Positions 1 to 6,229 of a DNA stretch of 9,454 bases are shown piece after piece. Under the pieces are notes generated by a model. That model had not been told where the DNA came from and ran no database searches. It saw nothing but the letters and a program-made list of their open reading frames with translations. The position numbers and the translations under genes are program-made. This DNA is from Candidatus Hodarchaeota archaeon. Lineage in GTDB: Archaea > Asgardarchaeota > Heimdallarchaeia > Hodarchaeales > YT1-057. Every line of letters begins with the position of its first letter. The stretch's first letter is position 1. The stretch spans positions 1 to 9,454 of the forward strand of contig JAEOTI010000347.1 of NCBI GenBank assembly GCA_016839955.1. Direction: 5' to 3'.

Positions 1-1227
1 TACTGAACGTGTCTTACGACTAGCAAACGCTTTTACATCATCATCAGAAAAATCATAATTTAATGCAATCTCAGCAGCCATTTCTGGTTTTTTTCCTTGA
101 AAAATTATTGGTAAATAAGGAATAGTATATTCAGCTGCTTTAGTTGTTGAACAATGACTGAAATGACTGATTTTTCTAACACGATCAAGACGTTCGCGTC
201 CTTCTTTTCGTAATGTACCAAAATATGGGAAGTTTGCTTTTTTCCACTCATACGGGCTTTTCTTTGCAGAATTTATTCCTGCAGAGATATTAAAATAGAT
301 GTGTTTAAGGAGGTGCCAACCCTGACGGACCCAAATTTGTTTAAGATACCGGTCAGCTCGCGCTATAGTATTGTACATCTCCACTAATTCGTCATAGCTT
401 GTTGCCCATTGATGAGCGTTCTCATACACCCAACCAAGTAAGCTTCGATACTTATCAGGGATGTCCAACTCTTGGACACTTTGATGTGCTTCAAAAGGTG
501 CTTTACCTGAGAAGATTTTATTGAGCATTGGAAATATTTGAATGGTAATATCTCGACCACTAATTGCTTCAGCAACCTGCCTTGCTGTAACTTTTTTTAG
601 TCCAAAACAGCATCCTTGAAGATCACTAATTGCTGCTCGAAGATCTCCTCGAGAATTATCTGTGATTATTCGAATAGCCTTTTCATCTATCTCAATCCCT
701 TCTTTTACAGCAACTGACCCCAGAACCTTAGCTATGGTTCTTTTGTCAATAGTCCGGAATTCTATTATCAGACAACGGCTGTATAAAGGTTGAAAACCTC
801 GCACATATCCGTTATCAGTCATTATTACCGGGAAAAGACTTTTATCCACTAAATTTGCTAAAGCCCCCACACCTCCCCTCTCCCTACGTTTTGATAACCC
901 ATCAACTTCATCTAACAATAAAATCTTTGTTAGAGAAGTCTCATCTAACGATTTCGTCTTTGCGATATCACTTATTGCACTGATGGCTTTTTGACTACGC
1001 CAATCACTCGCATTGATTTCTGTAACACTTATTTTCTTATCTTTCGCTAGTGCATAAACTAGAGACGTCTTCCCCACACCTGGAGGTCCACGGAGAATTA
1101 CTCCTTTGTTTTTCTCCATTTTTGGGTTCCATACTTTGTACCATTGTAAAAATCGGTTGACACATGTGGGGTTACCAACAACTTCCTTAATCGACGATGG
1201 ACGATATCTTTCGGTCCAAATGGCCAT
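1..1227 (-). CDS. rfcL: Replication factor C large subunit (clamp loader), C-terminus cut by window edge
   Basis: AAA+ ATPase subunit of the clamp loader that opens PCNA and places it on primed DNA. My own reverse-strand translation gives 409 uninterrupted codons from ATG at 1227 to the window edge. The N-terminus MAIWTERYRP is the RFC box. Walker A GPPGVGKT lies at residues 47-54, a NASD motif at 72-75, Walker B LLLDEVDG at 103-110, sensor 1 near TDN 137-139, and sensor 2 GDLRAA at 194-199. The later part, with a KISHFSHCS stretch, resembles the archaeal RFC-L C-terminal region. Archaeal RFC-L is usually near 480-500 residues, so roughly 70-90 residues, often ending in a PCNA-binding motif, would lie outside. 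It starts 7 nt after rfcS, so the two are surely cotranscribed. Odd point: residues 150-152 read SRC, the arginine-finger motif normally typical of the small subunit. Confidence 0.95.
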   Translation of the reverse strand, partial: MAIWTERYRPSSIKEVVGNPTCVNRFLQWYKVWNPKMEKNKGVILRGPPGVGKTSLVYALAKDKKISVTEINASDWRSQKAISAISDIAKTKSLDETSLTKILLLDEVDGLSKRRERGGVGALANLVDKSLFPVIMTDNGYVRGFQPLYSRCLIIEFRTIDKRTIAKVLGSVAVKEGIEIDEKAIRIITDNSRGDLRAAISDLQGCCFGLKKVTARQVAEAISGRDITIQIFPMLNKIFSGKAPFEAHQSVQELDIPDKYRSLLGWVYENAHQWATSYDELVEMYNTIARADRYLKQIWVRQGWHLLKHIYFNISAGINSAKKSPYEWKKANFPYFGTLRKEGRERLDRVRKISHFSHCSTTKAAEYTIPYLPIIFQGKKPEMAAEIALNYDFSDDDVKAFASRKTRSV

Positions 1228-1234
1228 TCGACCA

Positions 1235-2185
1235 CTACCTTAGTGTAACCATTTCTGCAAGTAAAGCAGCCAGTTGGATTTCTTCATTTGCACCTTGAGT
1301 TAATCGTGCATCAAACTCGCCAATTTTTTGAAGTAACCTAACCTTTAGGTTCTCTTCTATTGTTGAGCTTAAAGCTCCAGAGTAAATTTGACGAATGACA
1401 TCTTTTCCTGATAAACCATAATGATAGAGTAACTCTCGAAGCTTTTTTCGAGCTTCAGCGAAATCTCTATCACCTAAACATAATCCAATAAGATCTTGAA
1501 TTTCCTGGGGCTTTACTCTAGCAGTAACCTCATAAACAACCGATTCGTTAATCTCTGAAGCTATTGATGAGCTAGCTTGTAAAACATTGAGCAACCGTCT
1601 TAGATCACCATCAGCAACTACAGTTAATGCGTTTGTACCATCTTCAGTTACAACTAATTCTTCTTTCTCAACAACAATAAGGATACATTCTTTTATGGCT
1701 TCCTCAGAAAGTGGACGGAATCTAAAAACAGCACAACGTGATTGAATAGGCAGTATAATTGAAGATGAATAATTACATGATAAAATAAACCTACAACGAG
1801 GGAAAGATTCCATAGTTCGTCTAAAAGCTTGTTGAGCGTCGGACGTAAGATTATCAGCTTCATCTAAAAGAATCATACGAAAAGGGGCATCACCAGATGG
1901 AAGTAAACGTGCATAGTCTTTTACTCTGTTACGAATAACGTCAATCCCACGTTCGTCGCTGGCGTTTAACTCTAAAAAATTATTAGAGAAGGTTCGACCT
2001 AATATCTCTCGACCCAATGCCAATGCTGCAGTAGTTTTTCCAACACCTGGAGGCCCAGCAAAAAGAAAATGTGGCATATCCTCTGAAACCTTTGCAGCCA
2101 CAAAAGCCTTTAAACGATCAACTATTGTATTTTGTCCTAAGATATCTGCTAATCGGCTTGGACGATATTTTTCTGTCCACATCAT
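1235..2185 (-). CDS. rfcS: Replication factor C small subunit (clamp loader ATPase)
   Basis: The small subunit forms most of the heteropentameric archaeal clamp loader and hydrolyses ATP to load PCNA. At 316 residues it has the family's normal length. Motifs seen: RFC box WTEKYRP at 3-9, Walker A GPPGVGKTT at 44-52, NASDERG at 74-80, Walker B MILLDEAD at 104-111, the QQAFRRTME segment at 118-126, sensor 1 SCN at 136-138, the arginine finger SRC at 149-151, and sensor 2 GDLRR at 193-197, followed by the helical collar domain. All ATPase residues are present. The start is ATG at 2185, with a second ATG directly after it. A GGTGCGAT stretch upstream on the minus strand is a fair Shine-Dalgarno match, so either ATG could serve. 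rfcL follows after 7 nt. A weak TATA-like TTATTAAAAA lies on the minus strand at 2241-2250. Confidence 0.97.
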   Translation of the reverse strand: MMWTEKYRPSRLADILGQNTIVDRLKAFVAAKVSEDMPHFLFAGPPGVGKTTAALALGREILGRTFSNNFLELNASDERGIDVIRNRVKDYARLLPSGDAPFRMILLDEADNLTSDAQQAFRRTMESFPRCRFILSCNYSSSIILPIQSRCAVFRFRPLSEEAIKECILIVVEKEELVVTEDGTNALTVVADGDLRRLLNVLQASSSIASEINESVVYEVTARVKPQEIQDLIGLCLGDRDFAEARKKLRELLYHYGLSGKDVIRQIYSGALSSTIEENLKVRLLQKIGEFDARLTQGANEEIQLAALLAEMVTLR

Positions 2186-2345
2186 TATTTTTCATCGCAC
2201 CAAACATTAGTGTATTTGCAAATAAGTTACGAATTGATCCTTTTTAATAACCTGAGAGTTCTACTAAGGATTTTTGGGAAACAAATATTTATTCTTATAG
2301 ATTAGTGACTTATGTTACTTTATGGGGATATTGAAGACCTCATTG

Positions 2346-2397
2346 AAAAAAGAGGGGAATAGGAGAGATCCAAGGTTTTAAAGCCTCGAACTCCCCT
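2346..2397 (-). terminator. Hairpin followed by T6 on the minus strand, between the Lys-rich gene and rfcS
   Basis: On the minus strand AGGGGA (2397-2392) can pair with TCCCCT (2358-2353). The enclosed segment holds a second near-palindrome, AGGCTTTAAAACCT (2386-2373). The outer stem is followed by C and then six T (2351-2346). This is the layout of an intrinsic terminator and would isolate rfcS from upstream transcription. It could instead be part of a small structured RNA or of the rfcS leader. Folding was judged by eye only. Confidence 0.4.
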
Positions 2398-2407
2398 GAA
2401 GCTTCTC

Positions 2408-2444
2408 AATTCTTTTTAATAAAAAGGGAATTCTACCAAAAAAA
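2408..2444 (-). terminator. T-tract and AT-rich inverted repeat just after the Lys-rich gene
   Basis: Nine nt past the stop codon the minus strand carries a run of seven T (2444-2438). It is followed by an inverted repeat at 2408-2432 (AATTC and GAATT arms around T5/A5). Archaeal transcripts commonly end at T-rich tracts, so this is the likely 3' end of the zinc-knuckle/Lys-rich gene. Confidence 0.5.
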
Positions 2445-2452
2445 GTTGGCTA

Positions 2453-3202
2453 CTACTTTTTCTTCTTCTTTTTAGCTGCCTTCTTTTTTGTAGGAGCTTT
2501 CTTTTTGGGAGCTGCTTTTTTCTTAGCAGGAGCCTTCTTTTTGGGAGCTGCTTTCTTTTTTACTGGGGCTTTCTTTTTGGGAGCTGCTTTTTTCTTTGGC
2601 GGCACTGTCTTTGGAGCCTCCTTTTTAAGTGGTGGAGTTTCCTTCTTAGGAGCTTCTTTCTTAGGAGGTGGAGCTACCTTCTTGGGAGGTGGAGCTACCT
2701 TCTTGGGAGGTGGAGCTACCTTCTTGGGAGGTGGAGCTACCTTCTTGGGAGGTGGAGCTTCTTTCTTAGGAGGTGGAGCTACCTTCTTGGGAGGTGGAGC
2801 TACCTTCTTGGGAGGTGGAGCTACTTTCTTGGGAGCCGCCTTTTTCTTGGGAGCCGCCTTTTTCTTGGGAGGTGCTTTTTTCTTAGGAGGTGCCTTTTTC
2901 TTAGGAGGTACCTTCTTTGGAGGCGGTGCTTTAGGGGGTTCTTCCTTCTTTGGAGGTTCCTCCTTTATTGGGGGTTCCTCCTTCTTTGGTGGAGGTGCTT
3001 TCTTTTTCGGCGGTTCTACCTTTTTAGGTGGTGCAGCCTTCTTAGCAGGTGCTTTTGCCTTTGCTTTCGCTTTACCAGCTAAAACACCTTCTTCAAGAGT
3101 AGCTACATCCTCATGCCAAATATCAGCCTTTGCTGCTTTCGGAAAGCAGACTGGGCACTTCCCTTTAGGGTAATACGTCTTGCATTTCTTGCAGATAGGC
3201 AT
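2453..3202 (-). CDS. Zinc-knuckle protein with linker-histone-like Lys/Pro/Ala tail
   Basis: A 249-residue, very basic protein not assignable to a named family. Residues 1-19 form a compact four-cysteine knuckle (C4, C7, C16, C19; CxxC, 8 residues, CPVC). A short mixed segment, about 20-44, contains an acidic patch (DIWHEDVATLEEG). The rest, about 45-249, is low complexity: lysine, proline and alanine with some glutamate, including eight heptads of the type (V/E)APPPKK at about 125-180. The C-terminus ends in six lysines. The composition recalls the tails of eukaryotic histone H1 or of bacterial H1-like and HU-extension proteins, so DNA or RNA binding and compaction is inferred, not shown. 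ATG at 3202 is preceded by GAGGAGA with 10-nt spacing. It appears monocistronic. A protein encoded at 6985-7662 carries the same knuckle. The reverse-frame F/G/A-rich reading is a by-product of the repeats. Confidence 0.8.
   Translation of the reverse strand: MPICKKCKTYYPKGKCPVCFPKAAKADIWHEDVATLEEGVLAGKAKAKAKAPAKKAAPPKKVEPPKKKAPPPKKEEPPIKEEPPKKEEPPKAPPPKKVPPKKKAPPKKKAPPKKKAAPKKKAAPKKVAPPPKKVAPPPKKVAPPPKKEAPPPKKVAPPPKKVAPPPKKVAPPPKKVAPPPKKEAPKKETPPLKKEAPKTVPPKKKAAPKKKAPVKKKAAPKKKAPAKKKAAPKKKAPTKKKAAKKKKKK
2664..2831 (-). repeat. Eight tandem 21-bp repeats encoding (V/E)APPPKK heptads
   Basis: Eight in-frame 21-bp units begin at 2664, 2685, 2706, 2727, 2748, 2769, 2790 and 2811. The plus-strand unit is GGAGGTGGAGCTACCTTCTT followed by G. 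Six copies (units 1-4, 6 and 7) are identical. Unit 5 has several changes and encodes EAPPPKK instead of VAPPPKK, and unit 8 differs at one base. Identity even at third codon positions points to recent tandem duplication, so copy number probably varies between strains without breaking the frame. Confidence 0.95.
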
Positions 3203-3212
3203 TTGGATACTG

Positions 3213-3263
3213 TCTCCTCAATGATTAACTTGATTATGTTGTATAAGGGTTCCAATTATATTT
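3213..3263 (-). promoter_or_regulatory. Promoter and Shine-Dalgarno of the zinc-knuckle/Lys-rich gene
   Basis: On the minus strand AAATATAAT (3263-3255) is a plausible TATA box, placing the transcript start near 3233. GAGGAGA (3219-3213) sits 10 nt before the ATG at 3202, a strong Shine-Dalgarno. The predicted leader would be about 30 nt. The TATA call is by eye in AT-rich DNA. Confidence 0.45.
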
Positions 3264-4047
3264 GTTAATTCTCGAAGATTTTGTTAAAGAAGCCTCACGT
3301 CCAATTAAATCTATTGTATGGACTCTGGCAACTACCCAACCAAATATCTTCTCATAAGACCTTCCACGAAATAATAAGACCTTTAGAGTTAAAAATAGCA
3401 TTTATTGCGATTTTAGAGAAAAGAGAGAGATACGAAGCTTCAGGACGACTTTTAAACTTAGAATCAAGAAATGTATGATTTAGTTTCCTCTTAGCAGTTC
3501 ATTGTAAAGATTTAGTTAAATATAAAATCAACAAAAAAAATCATTCATTACTAAGAAGAAGAATTATAGAATTTTATAAATTGTTAAAGGTATAAACTTA
3601 TATTTGTAGAATTGGAGCAGATATTAGTGACATTTGAAACAAAGCTGTTCAGATTGTTCTTGTTTTCTTTAAATCTTTGAAAAAGCAAGATTTTATTTTT
3701 AAACAAATAATCTTTCTAGTCTATTTAAATATTAAACAACTCTTTTTCTAATGTGTAAAGGTCTTTTCTTAGTTTCTTGTTAATTTATTGGAGCAGAATT
3801 CAAAGATAGTTTTTCAGTTTTAGCTTAATCAAAAAATTTTTGCTAAAGAAAGTTTCTACGTTTATATTTTAATTTTACTTAATCTCCAGAGTTGAATCAC
3901 AAAGTATTTAGTTTTCTAACATTAAAAATCATAATAATTCTTCAAATGTCTAATGCTTTGATTTTTTTAAGAGACACTGTGCCTGAAATTACCTTAAAAA
4001 AATTTTTAGAGTAAATTATATAGAATAAAACGAAATTAGAAATTAAT
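3264..4047. other. AT-rich gene-free stretch
   Basis: About 780 bp with stop codons in all frames over most of its length and many A and T runs. The only sizeable open frame is a TTG-started plus-strand reading at 3281-3478 (65 codons), with no Shine-Dalgarno and no family resemblance I recognise. Its second half (about 3355-3478) has a somewhat protein-like composition and could be a decayed remnant. An 11-bp word, attggagcaga, occurs at 3611 and 3787. I see no tRNA, no C/D-box motifs and no repeat array. Confidence 0.6.
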
Positions 4048-4070
4048 ACTTTTTTAAAAAGAAAAAAAGT
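4048..4070 (-). terminator. Poly-T palindromic terminator after the acidic coiled-coil gene
   Basis: Eleven nt past the stop codon at 4082 the minus strand reads ACT7-C-T5-A6-GT, a T-rich tract that is also an inverted repeat (ACTTTTTT against AAAAAAGT). This fits archaeal termination at T-tracts and probably ends the actin-like/coiled-coil operon. Confidence 0.6.
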
Positions 4071-4081
4071 GGATAAGAAGC

Positions 4082-4591
4082 TCATAGAAGAGTCATAAAC
4101 TCATCATCTAGAGCCTCAGCTTCCGGTTCTTCCTCAACTGTTTTCTTGGTGGTTTTAGCGAGAGGTAAATCCATACCTGCAGCTGCCTCATCACTAGCAT
4201 AAATAGCACTAGAACTTTCGGTAATATCAAACCCACGAGCAATCGTATTCTGAATAACGGCAACAAGAGCTTTAATGGCAGCTAAATCTTCCTCAAGAGC
4301 ATTTACTCTTTCACTGATGTTTGCTGCAGCTGATAAAATTTCTGGAGCAGGAAATCGAACTCTTGTCCGATACTCTATTTCGTAGGCACGTGGTAATAGA
4401 TCTTCTACTGCATCTGTTGGTGTTTTAGATTCGGCAGGGAGGGCAGATTCAGTTTTATCATCTTCTGGAACGGTCCAGGCAGGAATTATCTCCTCTGAGT
4501 CTGTTGTGTCTATGTCTTCTTGAGCCCCAACATCGTCTTCAGATTCTTCTTTTTGAGCTGTTTTAGACTCCTTTTTCTTCTTTTTAGCCAA
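4082..4591 (-). CDS. Small acidic coiled-coil protein, putative partner of the actin-like ATPase
   Basis: A 169-residue protein of no recognised family. Residues 3-7 are a lysine patch. About 12-66 are acidic, Ser/Thr/Pro-rich and probably disordered. About 68-82 (YEIEYRTRVRFPAPE) look like a short ordered segment. About 83-118 form a predicted amphipathic helix or coiled coil (SERVNALEEDLAAIKALVAVI). The remainder is acidic and ends LDDEFMTLL, a hydrophobic tail that resembles a peptide-binding motif. The start must be TTG at 4591: no in-frame ATG occurs until residue 140, and AGGGTAGG lies just upstream as Shine-Dalgarno. It lies 25 nt after the actin-like gene on the same strand and is followed by a strong T-tract, so the two form a two-gene unit. 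By analogy with actin-like operons (ParM with ParR, crenactin with arcadins) it may bind or regulate the filament. That role is inferred from position only. Confidence 0.75.
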   Translation of the reverse strand: MAKKKKKESKTAQKEESEDDVGAQEDIDTTDSEEIIPAWTVPEDDKTESALPAESKTPTDAVEDLLPRAYEIEYRTRVRFPAPEILSAAANISERVNALEEDLAAIKALVAVIQNTIARGFDITESSSAIYASDEAAAGMDLPLAKTTKKTVEEEPEAEALDDEFMTLL

Positions 4592-4616
4592 TTCCTACCC
4601 TTTCCATGAATTTAGT

Positions 4617-5861
4617 CTAGTTTACTGTCTCGAAATACTTGAAGAAGGACTCATTATCTTCTCTGTGTTTCTTCATGATCGTTCGTGTTGCTAGTCGTTG
4701 ACCATTAGCCACAGATTTCTGAGCGTCCTTTGCACGAATGACATTCATTTCAGAGGCAAGATCTGGCCAGAGTTTATCAATTTCTTCCTTCAATCGAACC
4801 TCCATGTAGGGATACTGGACAGTTCCTCCAACGAGTAAAACACAACGTAGAAGTTGGATTGGATCAACATCTAACTGTTCGGCTGCTTCTATCATATCCC
4901 AAATAAGTAGATGTAGGCTTTTCTCTGAATGGAATCCATAATTTTCGGGTTCAAACAGCATTGTAGGAACGAAATCATCATCTGATTCAACTTTTAACTC
5001 GACACTACCAGATTTCAGCATAATAGGAGGAATCTCTCCTTCTTTGAACGCTGATTTTGTCTCATCTAAAGTTCTTACACGACCATATTTGTACAGATGG
5101 GCTAAGAATTTATCAGGACGTTTATATCCTTTAGCTCTTGGTAAAAGATTGGCCATGAATCGCCTTTCAAGAGTTTCACCCGCAAGAGGTTGTCGAATCA
5201 TTGTTTCAGGTAATGGAACTACCCCAGCTTTGTCTGCAAGCAAACAAAAGCCTTTAGTATCTCCACCGCCTATGTCAATAACGGTACATGAGCCAGATGG
5301 GCTACGTTTTTTTACATCAGCGCCATTCGCCATAATAGCAAGGAAAGTCTGCGGTCGGGAGTAGAAAAAGCTGAATTGTAAGGCTTTCAAAGATTGTCGA
5401 TGTTGATCAATAAGTAGTGTTCTGCTTACATCTTCTTTCAATTGAGTAACAGTAGCGAATACAGCCCATTGACTTCGAACATCTGGGTTTAGTAGTGACC
5501 CACCATAAATGTTTTCCTTTTTTTCAAGTTCAAATGCTTCATCTGCCTGTTGACAGCAGTGAATATAGCTTACTCGGAGGAGATCTGGCTCCTTTATCCA
5601 AGCATCTTCGAGAACCGAGACTTCTTCTGCCTTACTCTTTAAAATGCCGATATCGTAGGGAGTATAAAGTCCTGGGGCCACATCAACATCACCCCCCGCA
5701 TCTTTGATCTCTTTGATGGTACTTTCTCTAACTCTATAGAGTTTGTTCCGGAAGGTGTGAACTGGCTCCCACGAATCTGTTCGAGTGGAATAAACACTCA
5801 TCTTTACGTGGGAAGTCCCAAGGTCAACCGCCATAATGCCCAAGGGCAACTCTTTTGCCAT
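4617..5861 (-). CDS. Divergent actin/Arp-like ATPase
   Basis: A 414-residue actin-superfamily protein, longer than actin (about 375). The phosphate-1 loop is VDLGTSHVK at 12-20. The connect-1 region RPQTFLAIMANG (169-180) aligns with actin's segment carrying the catalytic glutamine, putting Q171 at the actin Gln137 position. Phosphate-2 is VIDIGGGDTKG at 194-204. LPETMIRQPLAGETLERRFM (217-236) matches actin's [20 protein letters not shown] region. LFEPENYGF (302-310) matches actin's LFQP segment, and the adenosine motif LLVGGTVQYP (342-351) matches actin's SGGTTMYP. The connect-2 equivalent lies around 378-392. These similarities favour an Arp- or crenactin-like protein over ParM or MreB. Residues 35-130, where subdomain 2 would be, are unlike actin. 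Expected activity: ATP-dependent polymerisation. ATG at 5861 has GGTGA 6 nt upstream. A small acidic coiled-coil gene follows after 25 nt. Confidence 0.88.
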   Translation of the reverse strand: MAKELPLGIMAVDLGTSHVKMSVYSTRTDSWEPVHTFRNKLYRVRESTIKEIKDAGGDVDVAPGLYTPYDIGILKSKAEEVSVLEDAWIKEPDLLRVSYIHCCQQADEAFELEKKENIYGGSLLNPDVRSQWAVFATVTQLKEDVSRTLLIDQHRQSLKALQFSFFYSRPQTFLAIMANGADVKKRSPSGSCTVIDIGGGDTKGFCLLADKAGVVPLPETMIRQPLAGETLERRFMANLLPRAKGYKRPDKFLAHLYKYGRVRTLDETKSAFKEGEIPPIMLKSGSVELKVESDDDFVPTMLFEPENYGFHSEKSLHLLIWDMIEAAEQLDVDPIQLLRCVLLVGGTVQYPYMEVRLKEEIDKLWPDLASEMNVIRAKDAQKSVANGQRLATRTIMKKHREDNESFFKYFETVN

Positions 5862-5867
5862 GATTTT

Positions 5868-5902
5868 TCACCATTATTCTATAAAAGGTTCAATTATAAT
5901 AA
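5868..5902 (-). promoter_or_regulatory. Shine-Dalgarno and possible TATA box of the actin-like gene
   Basis: GGTGA (minus strand, 5872-5868) lies 6 nt before the ATG at 5861 and fixes that start. TTATTATAATT (5902-5892) is the best TATA candidate and would give a very short leader. A second candidate, TTTTATA (5886-5880), would place the start too close to the gene for the Shine-Dalgarno to be transcribed. Confidence 0.4.
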
Positions 5903-6229
5903 GGAGCATCTATCCGTCCTTAATAGTCACTGTTACCATTCTTTGAATGCAACAGACGGATATCCCTTAATTTCGTTAGTTTAGGACATGATACATGCTT
6001 AATCTTTCTAATATGTTTTGATGCAAATAAGTATTGAAAAGATATTCTTTCAAACCCTTTTGTGAATTATTTGTTTTTCCTTAAAAGACACAATATTAGC
6101 CGGAAAAAAAGAGATTGTTCATTGTTTTAAAATTAGACTCAATTGTTTGTAATAATACATACTCAACTCAAACTTAAAGTGATTTCCCAATATACTGAAC
6201 TGATAACAAGGTTTTTGGTAATAATTCAT
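5903..6229. other. Divergent intergenic region between the actin-like and PHP genes
   Basis: About 330 bp of AT-rich DNA between two divergently transcribed genes, with no open frame worth calling. It should hold both promoters. On the plus strand several TATA-like words occur (for example TTTTAAAA near 6124-6131), none clearly better than the rest. GGTAAT at 6217-6222 is the Shine-Dalgarno candidate for the PHP gene. Confidence 0.5.

Noticed and set aside
2373..2397. tRNA-like GTTCGA word on the minus strand between the Lys-rich gene and rfcS
   Set aside because: The flanking bases do not form a T-arm and no acceptor or anticodon stems can be drawn.
2664..2831. Tandem repeats as a CRISPR array
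   Set aside because: The 21-bp units abut directly with no spacers and are in frame within a coding region.
2505..3173. Plus-strand 222-codon frame rich in Phe, Gly and Ala, looking like a membrane protein
   Set aside because: It is the exact antisense of the Lys/Pro/Ala repeats (AAG/CCT codons read backwards). The minus-strand gene has a strong Shine-Dalgarno, a promoter and a zinc knuckle shared with another protein.
3281..3478. Plus-strand 65-codon frame as a real small gene
   Set aside because: TTG start, no Shine-Dalgarno, no recognised family, located in AT-rich noncoding-like DNA. At most the second half may be a remnant.
3611..3797. Repeated word attggagcaga at 3611 and 3787
   Set aside because: Only two 11-bp copies with unrelated flanks in low-complexity DNA; chance is a sufficient explanation.
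5044..5984. Plus-strand frames at 5044-5364, 5495-5707 and 5757-5984
   Set aside because: They lie mostly antisense to the well-supported actin-like gene and show no family features.
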